A stretch of DNA of 64,000 nt from Schaalia sp. ZJ405. GTDB taxonomy: Bacteria; Actinomycetota; Actinomycetes; Actinomycetales; Actinomycetaceae. Made by a program: the position numbers and the translations under genes. The stretch covers positions 682,001 to 746,000 of the forward strand of contig NZ_CP064952.1 in NCBI RefSeq assembly GCF_011038885.2, written 5' to 3'. The notes beneath the pieces were generated by a model, which made no database searches, had not been told where the DNA came from, and saw only the letters and a program-made list of their open reading frames with translations. Within the stretch, counting starts at the first letter, position 1. Every line of letters begins with the position of its first letter. Shown piece after piece: positions 8,939 through 18,626 of the stretch.

Positions 8939-10465
8939 ATGAGTGAAACGACTGCCACCGGAGCCGACGTGCGCGTCCGCTTCTGCCCTTCGCCCACCGG
9001 AACCCCCCACGTCGGCATGGTTCGCACCTGCCTGTTTAACTGGGCCTACGCCCGGCACACCGGAGGCACGTTCGTCTTTCGGATCGAAGACACAGATGCC
9101 GCACGCGACTCCCAGGAATCCTTCGACCAAATCATCGATTCCCTGGGCTGGCTGGGGCTCGACTGGGATGAGGGCGTGAACAAGGGAGGACCGCACGGCC
9201 CTTACCGTCAGTCCGAACGTATGGATATTTACCGTGACGTTGCGGCTAAGCTCCTTGAAGCGGGATATGCCTACGAGTCTTATTCAACTCCGGAGGAAAT
9301 CGAAGCTCGCCATCGCGCCAAGGGTGAGGACCCGAAGCTGGGCTATGACGGGTTTGACCGCGACCTCACCGCCGAACAGATCGCAGCGTTCGTGGAGGAA
9401 GGACGCACACCTGTTCTGCGGATCCGGATGCCCGATGAGGACATCACATTCACCGACCTGATCCGCGGGGAGATCACCTTCAAGGCAGGTTCTGTTCCCG
9501 ACTACGTCATTGTCCGCGCCAACGGTGATCCGCTGTACACGCTGGTCAACCCCGTTGACGATGCGCTCATGGAAATTACCCACGTTCTGCGCGGTGAGGA
9601 CCTGCTGTCATCCACTCCCCGCCAAATTGTTCTCTACCGTGCGCTTGAGGCGATCGGCGTTGCGAAGTTCATGCCGCGTTTTGGGCACCTTCCCTACGTG
9701 ATGGGTGAGGGCAACAAGAAACTCTCCAAGCGTGACCCCGAGTCGAATCTCCTCTTGCATCGCGAGGCCGGGATGATTCCCGAGGGCCTGAATAACTACC
9801 TTGCTTTGCTCGGCTGGTCGATCGCTCCAGATCGCGACATCTTCTCGATGACAGAGATGGTTGACGCTTTCGATATTTCACAGGTCAATCCGAACCCTGC
9901 GCGTTTCGACCAAAAGAAAGCTATCGCGATTAACGCCGAACATATCCGCATGCTTGAACCCTCGGACTTCCGTTCGCGTCTCGTGCCTTTCCTGCATCGC
10001 GACGGCGTGGTTTCCGCCGACACCTACGAGGGAATGAACGAGGACGAGCGCGCAATTCTCGATGTTGCGGCTCCTTTGGCGCAGACCCGGATGCAGATGC
10101 TTGGCGAAGCGGGCAACCTCATGCGTTTCCTCTTCATTGAGCCGGAGGCCATTGAATACAACGAAAAAGCTGTGTCGAAACTCAAGGAGTCGGCTCCCGA
10201 TGTCCTACGTGCCGCTGCGGACGTAATCGCGGGTCTTGACGATGCACAGATGGTGCCAGAGACGATCAAGGCCGCGCTTGATCGCGTCCTCGTTGAGCAG
10301 ATGGGTGTGAAGCCGCGTCTGGCCTTCGGTCCTCTTTTTGTTGCGATGACCGGAACGAATGTGTCGCTTCCAGTGGTTGATTCAATGGCGCTTCTGGGTA
10401 AAGACCAGGTTGCTGCCCGAATCGCTCGGCTCCTTGAACATTTAGGGAATTCAGCGCTTTCCTGA
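8939..10465 (+). CDS. gltX: Glutamyl-tRNA synthetase
   Basis: A class I aminoacyl-tRNA synthetase charging tRNA(Glu), 508 residues from ATG 8939. The HIGH-type motif is PHVGM at residues 23-27 within [13 protein letters not shown]. The KMSKS-type loop is [10 protein letters not shown] near 260. The catalytic Rossmann fold is followed by the helical anticodon-binding domain ending near [11 protein letters not shown]. Reading could start upstream at 8879, but the family N-terminus supports 8939. It lies just upstream of tRNA-Gln and two tRNA-Glu genes, so the enzyme and its substrates cluster. Confidence 0.96.
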   Translation: MSETTATGADVRVRFCPSPTGTPHVGMVRTCLFNWAYARHTGGTFVFRIEDTDAARDSQESFDQIIDSLGWLGLDWDEGVNKGGPHGPYRQSERMDIYRDVAAKLLEAGYAYESYSTPEEIEARHRAKGEDPKLGYDGFDRDLTAEQIAAFVEEGRTPVLRIRMPDEDITFTDLIRGEITFKAGSVPDYVIVRANGDPLYTLVNPVDDALMEITHVLRGEDLLSSTPRQIVLYRALEAIGVAKFMPRFGHLPYVMGEGNKKLSKRDPESNLLLHREAGMIPEGLNNYLALLGWSIAPDRDIFSMTEMVDAFDISQVNPNPARFDQKKAIAINAEHIRMLEPSDFRSRLVPFLHRDGVVSADTYEGMNEDERAILDVAAPLAQTRMQMLGEAGNLMRFLFIEPEAIEYNEKAVSKLKESAPDVLRAAADVIAGLDDAQMVPETIKAALDRVLVEQMGVKPRLAFGPLFVAMTGTNVSLPVVDSMALLGKDQVAARIARLLEHLGNSALS

Positions 10466-10590
10466 TGGCTGCGGGTTTTTCCGCGCTGAAGGTGAGGGGT
10501 TCCACTTGGCTCAGATTTGCTGTTCGGTAGCTGCCTGCGCTAGTGTTTTCTTTCGTCGCCGCGGCTCACTGAGCTGATGGTGATGCCCAT

Positions 10591-10662
10591 TGGGGTATGG
10601 TGTAATTGGCAACACAGCTGATTCTGGTTCAGCCATTCTAGGTTCGAGTCCTGGTACCCCAG
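10591..10662 (+). tRNA. tRNA-Gln (anticodon CTG)
   Basis: A 72-nt cloverleaf. The seven-base acceptor stem TGGGGTA pairs with TACCCCA, followed by discriminator G. The anticodon loop contains CTG (ATTCTGGTT) and the T-arm reads GGTTCGAGTCC. The CCA end is not encoded. Confidence 0.95.
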
Positions 10663-10694
10663 CGGTCGATGAGCCTTCGGCTCATCTCGATCAA

Positions 10695-10767
10695 GCCCCC
10701 ATCGTCTAGTGGCCTAGGACGACGCCCTCTCACGGCGTTAACGCCGGTTCAAATCCGACTGGGGGTA
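10695..10767 (+). tRNA. tRNA-Glu (anticodon CTC), copy 1
   Basis: A 73-nt cloverleaf. The acceptor stem GCCCCCA pairs with TGGGGGT with discriminator A. The anticodon stem ACGCC/GGCGT encloses a CTCTCAC loop (anticodon CTC), and the T-loop region is GGTTCAAATCC. Confidence 0.95.
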
Positions 10768-10825
10768 CGGATCGACGGAAAGAATCCACGCCAGGAATGG
10801 AGTGGGTGAATAACTGAAGATCAAG

Positions 10826-10898
10826 GCCCCCATCGTCTAGTGGCCTAGGACGACGCCCTCTCACGGCGTTAACGCCGGTTCAAATCCGACTGGGGGTA
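10826..10898 (+). tRNA. tRNA-Glu (anticodon CTC), copy 2
   Basis: Identical over all 73 nt to the copy at 10695, at a 131-bp offset. It is probably transcribed from the same upstream promoter and closed by the terminator at 10901. Confidence 0.95.
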
Positions 10899-10900
10899 CA

Positions 10901-10945
10901 AAAATCTCGCAGCACCGGTTTTGAGTGACTGCGAGATTTTCTTTG
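10901..10945 (+). terminator. Intrinsic terminator of the tRNA cluster
   Basis: The perfect 12-bp arms AAAATCTCGCAG (10901-10912) and CTGCGAGATTTT (10929-10940) are followed by CTTTG. The hairpin starts three bases past the second tRNA-Glu. Confidence 0.85.
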
Positions 10946-11054
10946 TCTCCCCGAGACTTCGTGGCCCATAAGCCCATAAGCCTAAGCCCCATAAGCCGGC
11001 TTAAACGACATGAATTGGTGGTTTGGCCCCGGTTTTTCGCTGTAGTTTCCGGGG

Positions 11055-11220
11055 CTAGAGCCGCACATGCAGGCGTCGTGCGTGTCCACAGTCATCCCGG
11101 ATCTGAGGGAGGACATGGCAATCGGAGTCGTCCTCGTCTCCAGAATCCCACGTGCGGATCAGCCACTGATCGTGGGAAGCAACGACCAGGGTGCCCGGCC
11201 ACGTCAAAAGCGCGCTTTCG
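11055..11220 (-). pseudogene. Detached 3' end of the IS-interrupted ABC-F gene
   Basis: The minus strand here encodes ALLTWPGTLVVASHDQWLIRTW and an acidic tail ending at a stop at 11055. It is the missing C-terminus of the ABC-F protein at 12577-14215, carrying the H-loop SHD of the second ATPase domain. Removing the IS and one copy of the 8-bp target repeat restores a continuous reading frame (...DAIESLES + ALLTWPG...). No start codon or promoter of its own is visible. Confidence 0.88.
11213..11220. repeat. Left target site duplication CGCTTTCG
   Basis: CGCTTTCG directly abuts the IS left end (GGGTTAGCGGAC) and is repeated exactly at 12577-12584 next to the right end. Eight to nine bp is the usual target duplication for IS256/IS1249-type elements. 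Confidence 0.9.
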
Positions 11221-11398
11221 GGGTTAGCGGACTTTTCGTGTTGGTTTTTGGGTTGTTTTTCGTTGGTATGGCGGGGGAAAGTCGGTGTTGAAGTTGGTGG
11301 TTTCCAACTTGCGTCGCGGACATTTTGTGTTGGTCGGTGGGTGTGTTTTGGTTGTGGTTGCAGTGAATAGTTGGCGTTGAAGTTGTTTTTTCTGATCG
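11221..11398. repeat. Diverged 89-bp tandem duplication at the IS left end
   Basis: The terminal GCGGACTTTTCGTGTTGGT at 11227 recurs as GCGGACATTTTGTGTTGGT at 11316. Further in, GGTGTTGAAGTTG at 11284 recurs as GGCGTTGAAGTTG at 11373. Both pairs have the same 89-bp offset, indicating an old duplication of the subterminal transposase-binding region. Confidence 0.55.
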
Positions 11399-11405
11399 TT
11401 GAGGA

Positions 11406-12521
11406 ATGAATATTCCTCGATGTGAAGTTTGTGGTCTTGTGATGACGCGGTATGGGTACACGTCTCGTGGAACTCAACGGTGGAGGTGTCGCGCGTGCGG
11501 CGTGTCACGGGTGGGGCGCATTGATAACACCGCGAAGCTTCTTGAGCGGTTTTTGAAGTGGCTGACATCGGGTGAACTTCAAAAGAACATGCCAGGGGCG
11601 GGACGAACGTTTAGGCGTAAGAACGAACGCTTGTGGCAGTTATGGCCTTTTTGTCCCGTCGTTGACGAAGTCCACCCAGTCGTCTTCGTTGACGGCCTGC
11701 ATTTGGGCCGTCAAGCGGTCGTGTTGATTGCCTGCACCAACGAACACGTGCTGGGCTGGTATGTGGCTCGTAGTGAGAACTCCAGGGCGTGGGGTGCGCT
11801 TATGAGCCGCATCGCCCCACCCGATGTGGTTGTCACTGACGGCAGTGGTGGTTTTGAGAAAGCTCGCCGCCAACATTGGCCCGACACTAGTGTCCAACGA
11901 TGTGTCTTTCATGTATTCATGAACCTGACCACAGCCACCACACGCCATCCACGCCTACCAGCCTCTCAAGAGCTTCGCCAGCTCGCCCTAGCGCTGTTGA
12001 AAGCTAAAACACCCCAATCGGCACGCCAATGGATCCGCGACTACATGGACTGGCTTCGCCGCTGGGAGGCATTCCTTGCCCAACGCACCGCAACCCCCAA
12101 TGGAACCCTCGAATACACCCATGCGCGCCTGGTTAAAGCCCGAAACTCCACCAACAAAATCCTCGCAGACAAACGCTTATTCACCTTCCTTGACGACGAA
12201 TGGGACATCACCATGCCATCAACCAATAACCGCATCGAAGGAGCCATCAACGCACCCCTACGCCAAATGCTGCGCGATCACAGAGGCATGAGCCTAACCC
12301 GACGCATCAAAGCGATCTTCTGGTGGTGCTACATGCACAGCCCAAACCCGCTACCACCAGCACAACTCCTCAAAACCTTCCCCACTGACAGCGACATCGA
12401 AAACACCTACCACCACGCCAGACAACACCACCAAACCGCCACATCAATCCCCCAATGGGGCGACGCAATCGTCTGGGCAGAAATCCACCACACCACCCCA
12501 TACACAAATCGATGGGACTAA
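11406..12521 (+). CDS. IS1249-family transposase
   Basis: A 371-residue DDE transposase. An N-terminal zinc ribbon (CEVC ... CRAC, residues 6-33) is followed by a helical DNA-binding stretch with GAGRTFRRK. The catalytic core shows the first Asp in VVFVDGLHLGRQ near 96, the second in VVTDGSGGFEKA near 140, and the Glu in NNRIEGAIN near 275. The region RDHRGMSLTRRIKAIFWWCYMH is highly characteristic of IS1249-type transposases in Actinobacteria. There are no stops or frameshifts, so it is probably functional. Confidence 0.9.
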   Translation: MNIPRCEVCGLVMTRYGYTSRGTQRWRCRACGVSRVGRIDNTAKLLERFLKWLTSGELQKNMPGAGRTFRRKNERLWQLWPFCPVVDEVHPVVFVDGLHLGRQAVVLIACTNEHVLGWYVARSENSRAWGALMSRIAPPDVVVTDGSGGFEKARRQHWPDTSVQRCVFHVFMNLTTATTRHPRLPASQELRQLALALLKAKTPQSARQWIRDYMDWLRRWEAFLAQRTATPNGTLEYTHARLVKARNSTNKILADKRLFTFLDDEWDITMPSTNNRIEGAINAPLRQMLRDHRGMSLTRRIKAIFWWCYMHSPNPLPPAQLLKTFPTDSDIENTYHHARQHHQTATSIPQWGDAIVWAEIHHTTPYTNRWD

Positions 12522-12576
12522 AGCCCCAACACAACAATTGAAACCTAAACTACCAACACATTTTGTCCGCTAACCC

Positions 12577-12584
12577 CGCTTTCG
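12577..12584. repeat. Right target site duplication CGCTTTCG
   Basis: An exact copy of 11213-11220, adjoining the IS right end. It is part of the ABC-F codons for ESLES. Confidence 0.9.
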
Positions 12585-14215
12585 AGTGATTCGATGGCAT
12601 CGACATCGAGATAGTTTGTGGGCTCATCAATGAGGAGGATCGGTGCCCCGAGGGTGGCGGCGAGGGCGAGCTGGACGCGCCGCTGATTGCCATCGGAGAG
12701 CTCACCGATCGATGTTGTCCAGAACTTTGGGTGAAGGAATCCTTTGCCGCGTTCCCCGACACCGCGATCCCATAGGCCATCGGAGACGAGGAAGTCAGTT
12801 GGATGAGGGAGACGCTGGGGAACGTAGGCTGCACCGGGTGCAACGACAACCAGGCCCGAGGCATCGGGCGTCAGTACAGCTCCGGGCGTGTGGGAAGCCG
12901 CATCAAGCCATGCGAGCACCGTTGATTTTCCACACCCATTGGGCCCGGTAAGGAGGACGTGTTCGCCAGCACGGGCCTCAAAGGATACCGGTTTGAGGCG
13001 CCCCGGAATGCTTGCGTCGCGAACTGAGAGGGCAATCGTCCCGCTTGTGAGAATGTGACCTGCCCGCGCCAGCGGCGACACTGTACCCGAAGCTGGAATC
13101 CTCATGTTGAGTTCGTCGTAGCGTGGCTTACGCACCTCAGTGGCGTGAAGACGTTCGAGACGAATCGCGTCGTTATTTATCCGACGGGTTGATCCCGTTT
13201 GTGCCCGATCCGCGTAGAACTTCTGCGCCATGCGAATCTCAGTACGGGGCGTGAAATGTGCGTGGCCAACGACCTGGGATTTTTCCACGTGCTCTGTGAG
13301 GGCCCCTTTGCGCTGGCGCTGAGCTTCATGCAGGGCGACATGTTGCGCGCGGGCCTCATTCTTAGCTGCGTGGTAGTGCGCATAGGAGGCCGGCGACTGG
13401 TAGATTCCGCCGATCGCCTCACTGCTCTGTGCGGTGGCAAGAGCCTCCCACGGGGTGACGTCAAGGTCAAGGATTCCTGTTGCGACGCGTTCGATGAAGT
13501 CGCGGTCGTGGCTGGTGAATAGCACTGACCCCTCCCAGTCGATGAGCGTGCGGATAAGGAATTCTCGCGCGTCGTCGTCCAGGTGATTTGTTGGCTCATC
13601 GAGGATGAGCACGTCCTCATGGGTAACGAGGGTGAGTGCCAGTTCGAGCCGAGCTTCCTGACCGGGCGATAGCGTGTTCAACGGACGCGAATGTTCCACG
13701 TGTTGCAATCCCATACCCGCGATCACCTCGTCAATGCGGGCATCCAGTCCCCACACATTTAGCGTGGTCATGCGTGTGAGCAGGTCGTCATACTCTCTTA
13801 CTGCGTCCCCAGCGTGATTGACAAGGACGGCGCTGACCTCCTCGAAGCGTTGCTCAAGGGCGCGCAGAGGTGCGACTGCGTAGCTGATGCGCTCAGCAAT
13901 GGTTGTTGTTGGTAACCGGGTGGGTGGAGCATCGAGTAGTGTGCGTGTTCCACTGCTCGCTGACGTGTGAAGACTGCCGGGCTCTCGGTGGCTGTGAAGG
14001 TGGGAGTCGATGGCAGGAGAGGAGGACTCTGCTTCGATAGTTCCCGAAAGGGGAGTGAGTTCTCCCCGGGCTAGTCGCAGGAGGGTTGTCTTGCCGCTGC
14101 CATTTGGCCCGATGAGGGCCAGGCGCTGACCGGTTTGGCAGGTGAAGGATATGTCCGTGAGGACGTCGACCGACGGATAGGAGAAGGAAACGTGAGAAAA
14201 ATGCAGGGAAGACAT
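12577..14215 (-). pseudogene. ABC-F ATPase (ribosome-protection type), truncated by IS insertion
   Basis: The 5' part of a soluble two-domain ABC-F protein; such proteins act on the ribosome as translation factors or antibiotic-resistance proteins. Domain 1 has GPNGSGKTT near residue 37, signature LSPGQEARLELA near 184, Walker B LILDEPTNHLD near 208 and H-loop TSHDRDF. A basic helical linker follows. Domain 2 has GPNGCGKST near 420, signature LSDGNQRRVQLA and Walker B LLIDEPTNYLD, and is then cut by the IS after ESLES. The frame continues ten codons into the IS to a stop at 12545. Domain 2 therefore lacks its H-loop, which lies at 11055-11220. Whether any activity remains is unknown. Confidence 0.88.
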
Positions 14216-14400
14216 GAGAAACCTCTAAGTGTGGTGCGCTGATGCGCAGAACTGACGGAGGTGCTCCCGGTGGCGTGGACGCTCTCATGAGGAACGCGCA
14301 ACGTTGAGCCGAAGAAACTCAGGGAACACAGAGGAGGTCTCTCAAAGGGTCATGGCTTGAGTATAGGTAGAGGATCGTGGGCGTGCATTCGGGTTGAGTG
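14216..14400 (-). promoter_or_regulatory. Upstream leader of the ABC-F gene
   Basis: On the minus strand, TATACT near 14356 could be a -10 element. It would leave a leader of roughly 130 nt before the ABC-F start at 14215, and the leader contains a very short ORF (ATG ACC CTT TGA near 14351). ABC-F resistance genes are often controlled by leader-peptide attenuation. Here that is only a possibility, since no strong competing hairpins were established. Confidence 0.25.
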
Positions 14401-14448
14401 ACACGCTGGCGAACAGCACCGTGTCAATTGCTGTTCTTCCCGCAAAAT

Positions 14449-14466
14449 GTACAGTGAAATCTGTAC
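14449..14466. promoter_or_regulatory. Antitoxin operator, GTACAG/CTGTAC inverted repeat
   Basis: GTACAG (14449-14454) and CTGTAC (14461-14466) form a perfect inverted repeat just before the ribosome binding site of the YefM-like gene. YefM antitoxins repress their own genes through TGTACA-core repeats, which matches this site. Confidence 0.55.
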
Positions 14467-14477
14467 GAAGGAGGAGT

Positions 14478-14724
14478 ATGAAAATGCCCGGTGATACCGA
14501 ATCGCGTGCAAAATCTGCTCAGGTCCTTGATGACGTGATCAATAATCGCGAGCAAGCCGTGATGACACGTGCAGGTCATGAGCCTGTGGTCAGTGTCCCT
14601 TGAGGAATATGAATCTCTTCGTGAGACCGCCTACCTCTTGCGGTCGCCGAGGAACACTCGGAGGCTGTTGGACTCCATTGATCGTCTTGAAGCCGGAGGC
14701 GGAGGGGAACATCCTCTCGCCTAG
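14478..14724 (+). pseudogene. Frameshifted YefM/Phd-family antitoxin
   Basis: From ATG 14478, behind AAGGAGG, the frame reads an antitoxin N-terminus ([25 protein letters not shown]) but stops at 14601. Shifting the frame near 14592-14598 restores the rest of the family: [18 protein letters not shown], then a C-terminal [13 protein letters not shown] tail ending at TAG 14722-14724. A single-base loss near codon 38 explains this. No YoeB-type toxin gene follows, so it is a solitary decaying antitoxin. The operator and ribosome binding site are still well preserved. Confidence 0.8.
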
Positions 14725-14748
14725 GGATCTTGTCAGAGGAAAACAACA

Positions 14749-14780
14749 CGCCGGGCTTCGGATTTTTCCGAAGCCCGGCA
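14749..14780 (-). terminator. Terminator downstream of fumC
   Basis: The perfect arms GCCGGGCTTCGG (14750-14761) and CCGAAGCCCGGC (14768-14779) enclose a TTTTT-containing loop. Read on the minus strand the hairpin is followed by GTGTTGTTTTCC, so it best serves fumC, which ends at 14849. Confidence 0.8.
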
Positions 14781-14848
14781 TTCGTTGTGGAAGACCACCT
14801 CGTCCTCGTCCCCTGAAAATGGAGGCTAGATGACGAGGGAAATTCCGG

Positions 14849-16258
14849 TCACTCCTCGGCGGCGCTTGGGTGCGTCATATCTGCGGGAACAACCCACGCG
14901 TCGAACTCCTCGGCGGAAAGGAAGCCCAGCTCAAGGGCGGATTCACGCAGAGACAGGCCCTTCTTGTGCGCATTCTTCGCGATCTTCGACGCCTTGTCGT
15001 AACCGATGTGGCGGTTCAGAGCCGTGACCTGCATGAGGTTCGTGTCGAGGTTCTCTTGAATTTTCTCGCGGTTCGGCTCAATGCCGTAGGCGCAGTGCTC
15101 ATCGAAGGAAACACATGCGTCACCCAGGAGCTGGATGGACTCAAGGACACACCAGGACATGACGGGCTTGAAAACGTTGAGCTGGAAATTGCCCTGTGAA
15201 CCCGCGAAACCAACGGTCGCGTCGTTGCCGAAAACCTTCGTTGCCACCATCGTCATAGCTTCGCACTGAGTGGGGTTGACCTTGCCGGGCATGATCGAGG
15301 AACCGGGTTCATTCTCGGGGATCACGAGTTCGCCGATGCCGTTACGCGGGCCGGAAGCATACCAGCGCACGTCGTTCGCGATCTTCATCAGCGCATCAGC
15401 GAGAACACGCAGCGCACCGGAGACGAGGACGAGGGCGTCGTGAGCACCCAGCGCAGCGAAGAGGTTTTCGGCCTGAGTGAACTCAATGCCGGTTTCCTCA
15501 GAGATCTTCTTCGCGGCCAGTTCACCAAACTCCGGGTGAGCATTAAGGCCGGTGCCCACAGCGGTGCCGCCGATGGCGAGTTCACGCGCACGAGAATCAG
15601 CGTATTCGATGCCCTCAAGAGCAAAGTCGATCTGCGCAACCCAGCCGGAGATCACCTGGCCGAGGCGAATAGGTGTGGCATCTTGCAGGTGGGTGCGGCC
15701 CACCATGATGACATCGTCGAATTCCTTGGCCTTGGCATCCAAGGTGTCACGGAGACGACGAACGCGCGGGTACATGGCCTGGAGTTCGTTGACAACGGCG
15801 ATGTGCATCGCGGTGGGGAAGGTGTCATTGGAGGACTGACCGCGGTTGACATGGTCATTCGGGTGAACCGGGGTCTTGGTTCCCATTTCACCGCCAGCCA
15901 GTTCGATGGCGCGGTTGGAGATGACCTCATTGGAGTTCATGTTCGACTGCGTGCCCGAACCCGTCTGGAAGACAACCAGCGGGAAGTGGTCATCAAGTTT
16001 GCCTTCGATGACCTCATTGGCTGCTGCAACGATGAGATCAGCAATGTCCTGGGGGAGTTCGCCGAGCTGACCGTTGGCCTGGGCGGCAGCTTTCTTGAGG
16101 ATGCCGAGAGCCTTGATCATCGGGCGACCCCACACGAAGGTCTCGCGACCGATGTCGAAGTTATGGAGGGAACGCTCAGTCTGAGCACCCCAGTAACGGT
16201 CTGCGGCAACCTCAACGGTTCCCATTGAGTCGGATTCGGTACGAGTATTTTCTGCCAC
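14849..16258 (-). CDS. fumC: Class II fumarate hydratase
   Basis: Converts fumarate and malate in the TCA cycle; iron-independent homotetramer. The GTG start at 16258 follows AAGGAG and gives 469 residues, typical for FumC. Visible signatures are [11 protein letters not shown] near residue 28, [13 protein letters not shown] near 100, the [14 protein letters not shown] segment with the catalytic His region, [15 protein letters not shown] near 186, and the fumarase/aspartase signature [16 protein letters not shown] near 317. It is transcribed away from the neighbouring antitoxin remnant and follows the MFS gene on the same strand. Confidence 0.96.
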   Translation of the reverse strand: MAENTRTESDSMGTVEVAADRYWGAQTERSLHNFDIGRETFVWGRPMIKALGILKKAAAQANGQLGELPQDIADLIVAAANEVIEGKLDDHFPLVVFQTGSGTQSNMNSNEVISNRAIELAGGEMGTKTPVHPNDHVNRGQSSNDTFPTAMHIAVVNELQAMYPRVRRLRDTLDAKAKEFDDVIMVGRTHLQDATPIRLGQVISGWVAQIDFALEGIEYADSRARELAIGGTAVGTGLNAHPEFGELAAKKISEETGIEFTQAENLFAALGAHDALVLVSGALRVLADALMKIANDVRWYASGPRNGIGELVIPENEPGSSIMPGKVNPTQCEAMTMVATKVFGNDATVGFAGSQGNFQLNVFKPVMSWCVLESIQLLGDACVSFDEHCAYGIEPNREKIQENLDTNLMQVTALNRHIGYDKASKIAKNAHKKGLSLRESALELGFLSAEEFDAWVVPADMTHPSAAEE

Positions 16259-16350
16259 TGGGGGCTCCTTCGCATGACGACAATGAACAGATCTAAGCCT
16301 ACCGGCGTGCGTGCCGATTTGCGGGGTCTGTTGTCCTAATTCCCCAGAAT

Positions 16351-17628
16351 TTATGAGGTCGTGGCGTGGCGGAGCAGACGTGGGTGTGCCCACGCAACGG
16401 TGCAGGAGAAAGCGATGAGGCTCAAGCCGAGAGCAAAAGGTGCCAGCGGATTCCATCCGTAGAGAGCTGCTGCGCTGACGGGAGCGAAGATCCACGTCAC
16501 CGATCCGGTGGCGTTCATGATTCCGGCGACGCCACCCTGTTCCTCAGGTGACACCGCAAGTGAAGCACCTGCGCTGAAACCTGGGACCGCCAGGCCCGAG
16601 GCAACACCCATGAGGAAGGTTGAGAGGACAACGAGGGGGAGAGTTGGAGCCCACGCGAGAGCAGCGAAGGCCACGGTGCCCAGCGTGATTCCCCCGCGGA
16701 GAAGACGGCGTGGTTCCCACGCGAGTTTGGGAACAATGAGGAGTTGGAAGAGCATGGCTCCTGCCGCATTTGTCAGCAGCATGAGGCCGGTGATGGAGAC
16801 AGCGTGTGAGGGGTCCAGGTGCGCGCGGTCCTGGACGATGAAACCCATGAGGATCTGAACAACTCCGTTGGCGAAGAACATTCCAAAAACCCCGCCGATC
16901 CAGGGTAGGAGCCTGCGGTCAAGCCAGGAGACGCGCGGTGGGAGTTCCCCCGTTACTGTCATTGACGAGGATGAATGGCCGGGCGCACACGTGGGCTGAG
17001 TATTCCGGGGACTACGGGAGTGTCCGTCTTTGGGAACCCACACAAGAGCAATGACGAGGGCGATGACGATGAACCACGGCGTTGCGTGAACGGGAGCGAA
17101 GATCCAAACGGCTCCCAGAGCGGAAGAAATGAGGGAGCCGAACATCACGGAAAAATTGATCGCACCGGAAAACGCGGACATCCCTCGTACCCTCGAAGTC
17201 TGGTCCTGGGTGACTTCTGCAACGAGAGCCTGACCCGTTGGAGGGATTGCCGCAATCGCCGAACCAAAGAAAGGACCGCGGGCCAACATGATCCCGGCGG
17301 ATGCAGCAACGACCCCCAGAGCGCCGGCGGACCTGGCCCACACGGTCGCGGAAAACACGGTGCCAGCGATAAGTGCAAGAACCAGCGACGTCAGGAGGAC
17401 TCGGCGTCTTCCCCATGCGATTGAACGGCGCCCCCAGAACTGGCTGAGCGCCGTCACAGCAACGGCAGCAAGAGAGACAGCTCCGCCGACAATCCATTCG
17501 GGAAGAGCTAACGCACGCGACAGGGGAGCGATCGACACGTTGATCATGTTCTGAGCGGTGTAGGTAAAAACCGCCAGAGCAATCAAGGCGCGAAGCGTCG
17601 GGTTTGTGAGCAAGGGGGAGGAAGGCAC
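16351..17628 (-). CDS. Major facilitator superfamily transporter
   Basis: A 425-residue membrane protein with about twelve hydrophobic helices in two halves, separated by a polar loop ([14 protein letters not shown] region). The loop between helices 2 and 3 ([16 protein letters not shown]) is the MFS motif A area. It resembles drug-efflux type MFS carriers, but the substrate cannot be read from sequence. The start is a GTG at 17628 without a strong Shine-Dalgarno, so it is less certain. It is located upstream of fumC. Confidence 0.82.
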   Translation of the reverse strand: MPSSPLLTNPTLRALIALAVFTYTAQNMINVSIAPLSRALALPEWIVGGAVSLAAVAVTALSQFWGRRSIAWGRRRVLLTSLVLALIAGTVFSATVWARSAGALGVVAASAGIMLARGPFFGSAIAAIPPTGQALVAEVTQDQTSRVRGMSAFSGAINFSVMFGSLISSALGAVWIFAPVHATPWFIVIALVIALVWVPKDGHSRSPRNTQPTCAPGHSSSSMTVTGELPPRVSWLDRRLLPWIGGVFGMFFANGVVQILMGFIVQDRAHLDPSHAVSITGLMLLTNAAGAMLFQLLIVPKLAWEPRRLLRGGITLGTVAFAALAWAPTLPLVVLSTFLMGVASGLAVPGFSAGASLAVSPEEQGGVAGIMNATGSVTWIFAPVSAAALYGWNPLAPFALGLSLIAFSCTVAWAHPRLLRHATTS

Positions 17629-17817
17629 GAGGAGATTCTACGGGGCCTCCTCGTGATGCGGAGGTGGCCGAGGATTAATCAAACCACGGGTGCGCACGTC
17701 GTCCTCGTTATGCGCAGGCAATGGTAGCGTCAAGTGTGACGCCGCGATGGGTGGCAGTGTGCCGGGTGTGTGAGATTTTGCGGTGGGTGAGTACAGGCTT
17801 GCACGCGAGAGTTAATC

Positions 17818-18540
17818 TTGCATGACGTGAATCCGTTAAAAAAGACGTTACTGCTCACTCAAGCTGCCATTGCAACGCGCAGGGTTCATCTCCTTCCCGA
17901 ACCCGAAGGGGAACGCTCCGGGATCGTTACCCCACGCGACGGGCAAACAGACAGTCAAGAACCCATTCGTTTCGTTGCCGTGGGTGACTCCCTTGTTGCA
18001 GGCTCCGGAGTGTCATCCCAGGCCGAGTCGCTGACTCCGAGGATTAGCTCACGGCTTGCCGACGCAACCGGCCGCTGCGTCGCCTGGCAGACCCACGCGA
18101 AGCTCGGATCAACGATGCGCCGCGTGCGCTATCGCTTCCTCGAAGAAGTCGAAGGACACGTCGACGTTTTATTCCTCTGCGCCGGGTCGAATGACATCTT
18201 AGCTAGGCGTGGTCGCCAGGACTGGGTTGATGACTTAACCGCTGCGATTGACATCGCCGAAGGATTGGCTGACCACCTCATCGTCTGCTCGTCGGGCCAA
18301 CCCCACAACTCACCGAAGCTGCCGGGGATGCTCCGTAAGGAATTGGCCAAACGCATCAACGCCCAGACCGAGGATTCCTCACGCATCTGCCGTGACCGTG
18401 GAATCGACTTCGTTGATGTCGCCCATGCCCCACTCTTCGATGGGTTCTGGGCGAGCGACGGTTTCCACCCATCGGCAGCGGGATATGAATTCGCCGCCGA
18501 TCAAGTTTTCGCAGCGATGTCCTTCCTTGAGCGTTTGTGA
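17818..18540 (+). CDS. SGNH/GDSL-family hydrolase
   Basis: A 240-residue cytoplasmic esterase/lipase-like protein. Block I is VAVGDSLVAGSG near residue 54 (catalytic Ser). Block III is CAGSNDI near 121. Block V is SDGFHPSAAGY near 214 with the Asp-x-x-His pair. No signal peptide is seen. The start is either TTG 17818 or GTG 17827; the first 45 residues are not conserved-looking. The substrate is unknown. It precedes the HemG-like flavoprotein gene on the same strand. Confidence 0.85.
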   Translation: MHDVNPLKKTLLLTQAAIATRRVHLLPEPEGERSGIVTPRDGQTDSQEPIRFVAVGDSLVAGSGVSSQAESLTPRISSRLADATGRCVAWQTHAKLGSTMRRVRYRFLEEVEGHVDVLFLCAGSNDILARRGRQDWVDDLTAAIDIAEGLADHLIVCSSGQPHNSPKLPGMLRKELAKRINAQTEDSSRICRDRGIDFVDVAHAPLFDGFWASDGFHPSAAGYEFAADQVFAAMSFLERL

Positions 18541-18626
18541 CAGTGCGTCGCAAACATCGGTGAGAAAAGAGCGTACCGTCAGAGGACACGAAGACTTATC
18601 CCCAGTGATTTTTGGAGAGTACGCAC

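Larger units (their letters stand above)
11221..12576 (+). mobile_element. IS1249-like insertion sequence, complete
   Basis: A 1356-bp element. Its ends read GGGTTAGCGGAC inward from both sides, followed by the partly conserved GTGTTGGT (left 11238-11245, right complement near 12552). It carries one intact transposase gene (11406-12521) and is flanked by CGCTTTCG direct repeats. Intact ends, an intact transposase and a perfect target duplication all suggest a recent insertion. It splits an ABC-F gene on the other strand. Confidence 0.9.

Noticed and set aside
15440..16228. 262-residue frame antisense to fumC
   Set aside because: It mirrors the conserved fumarase codons and has no start signal.
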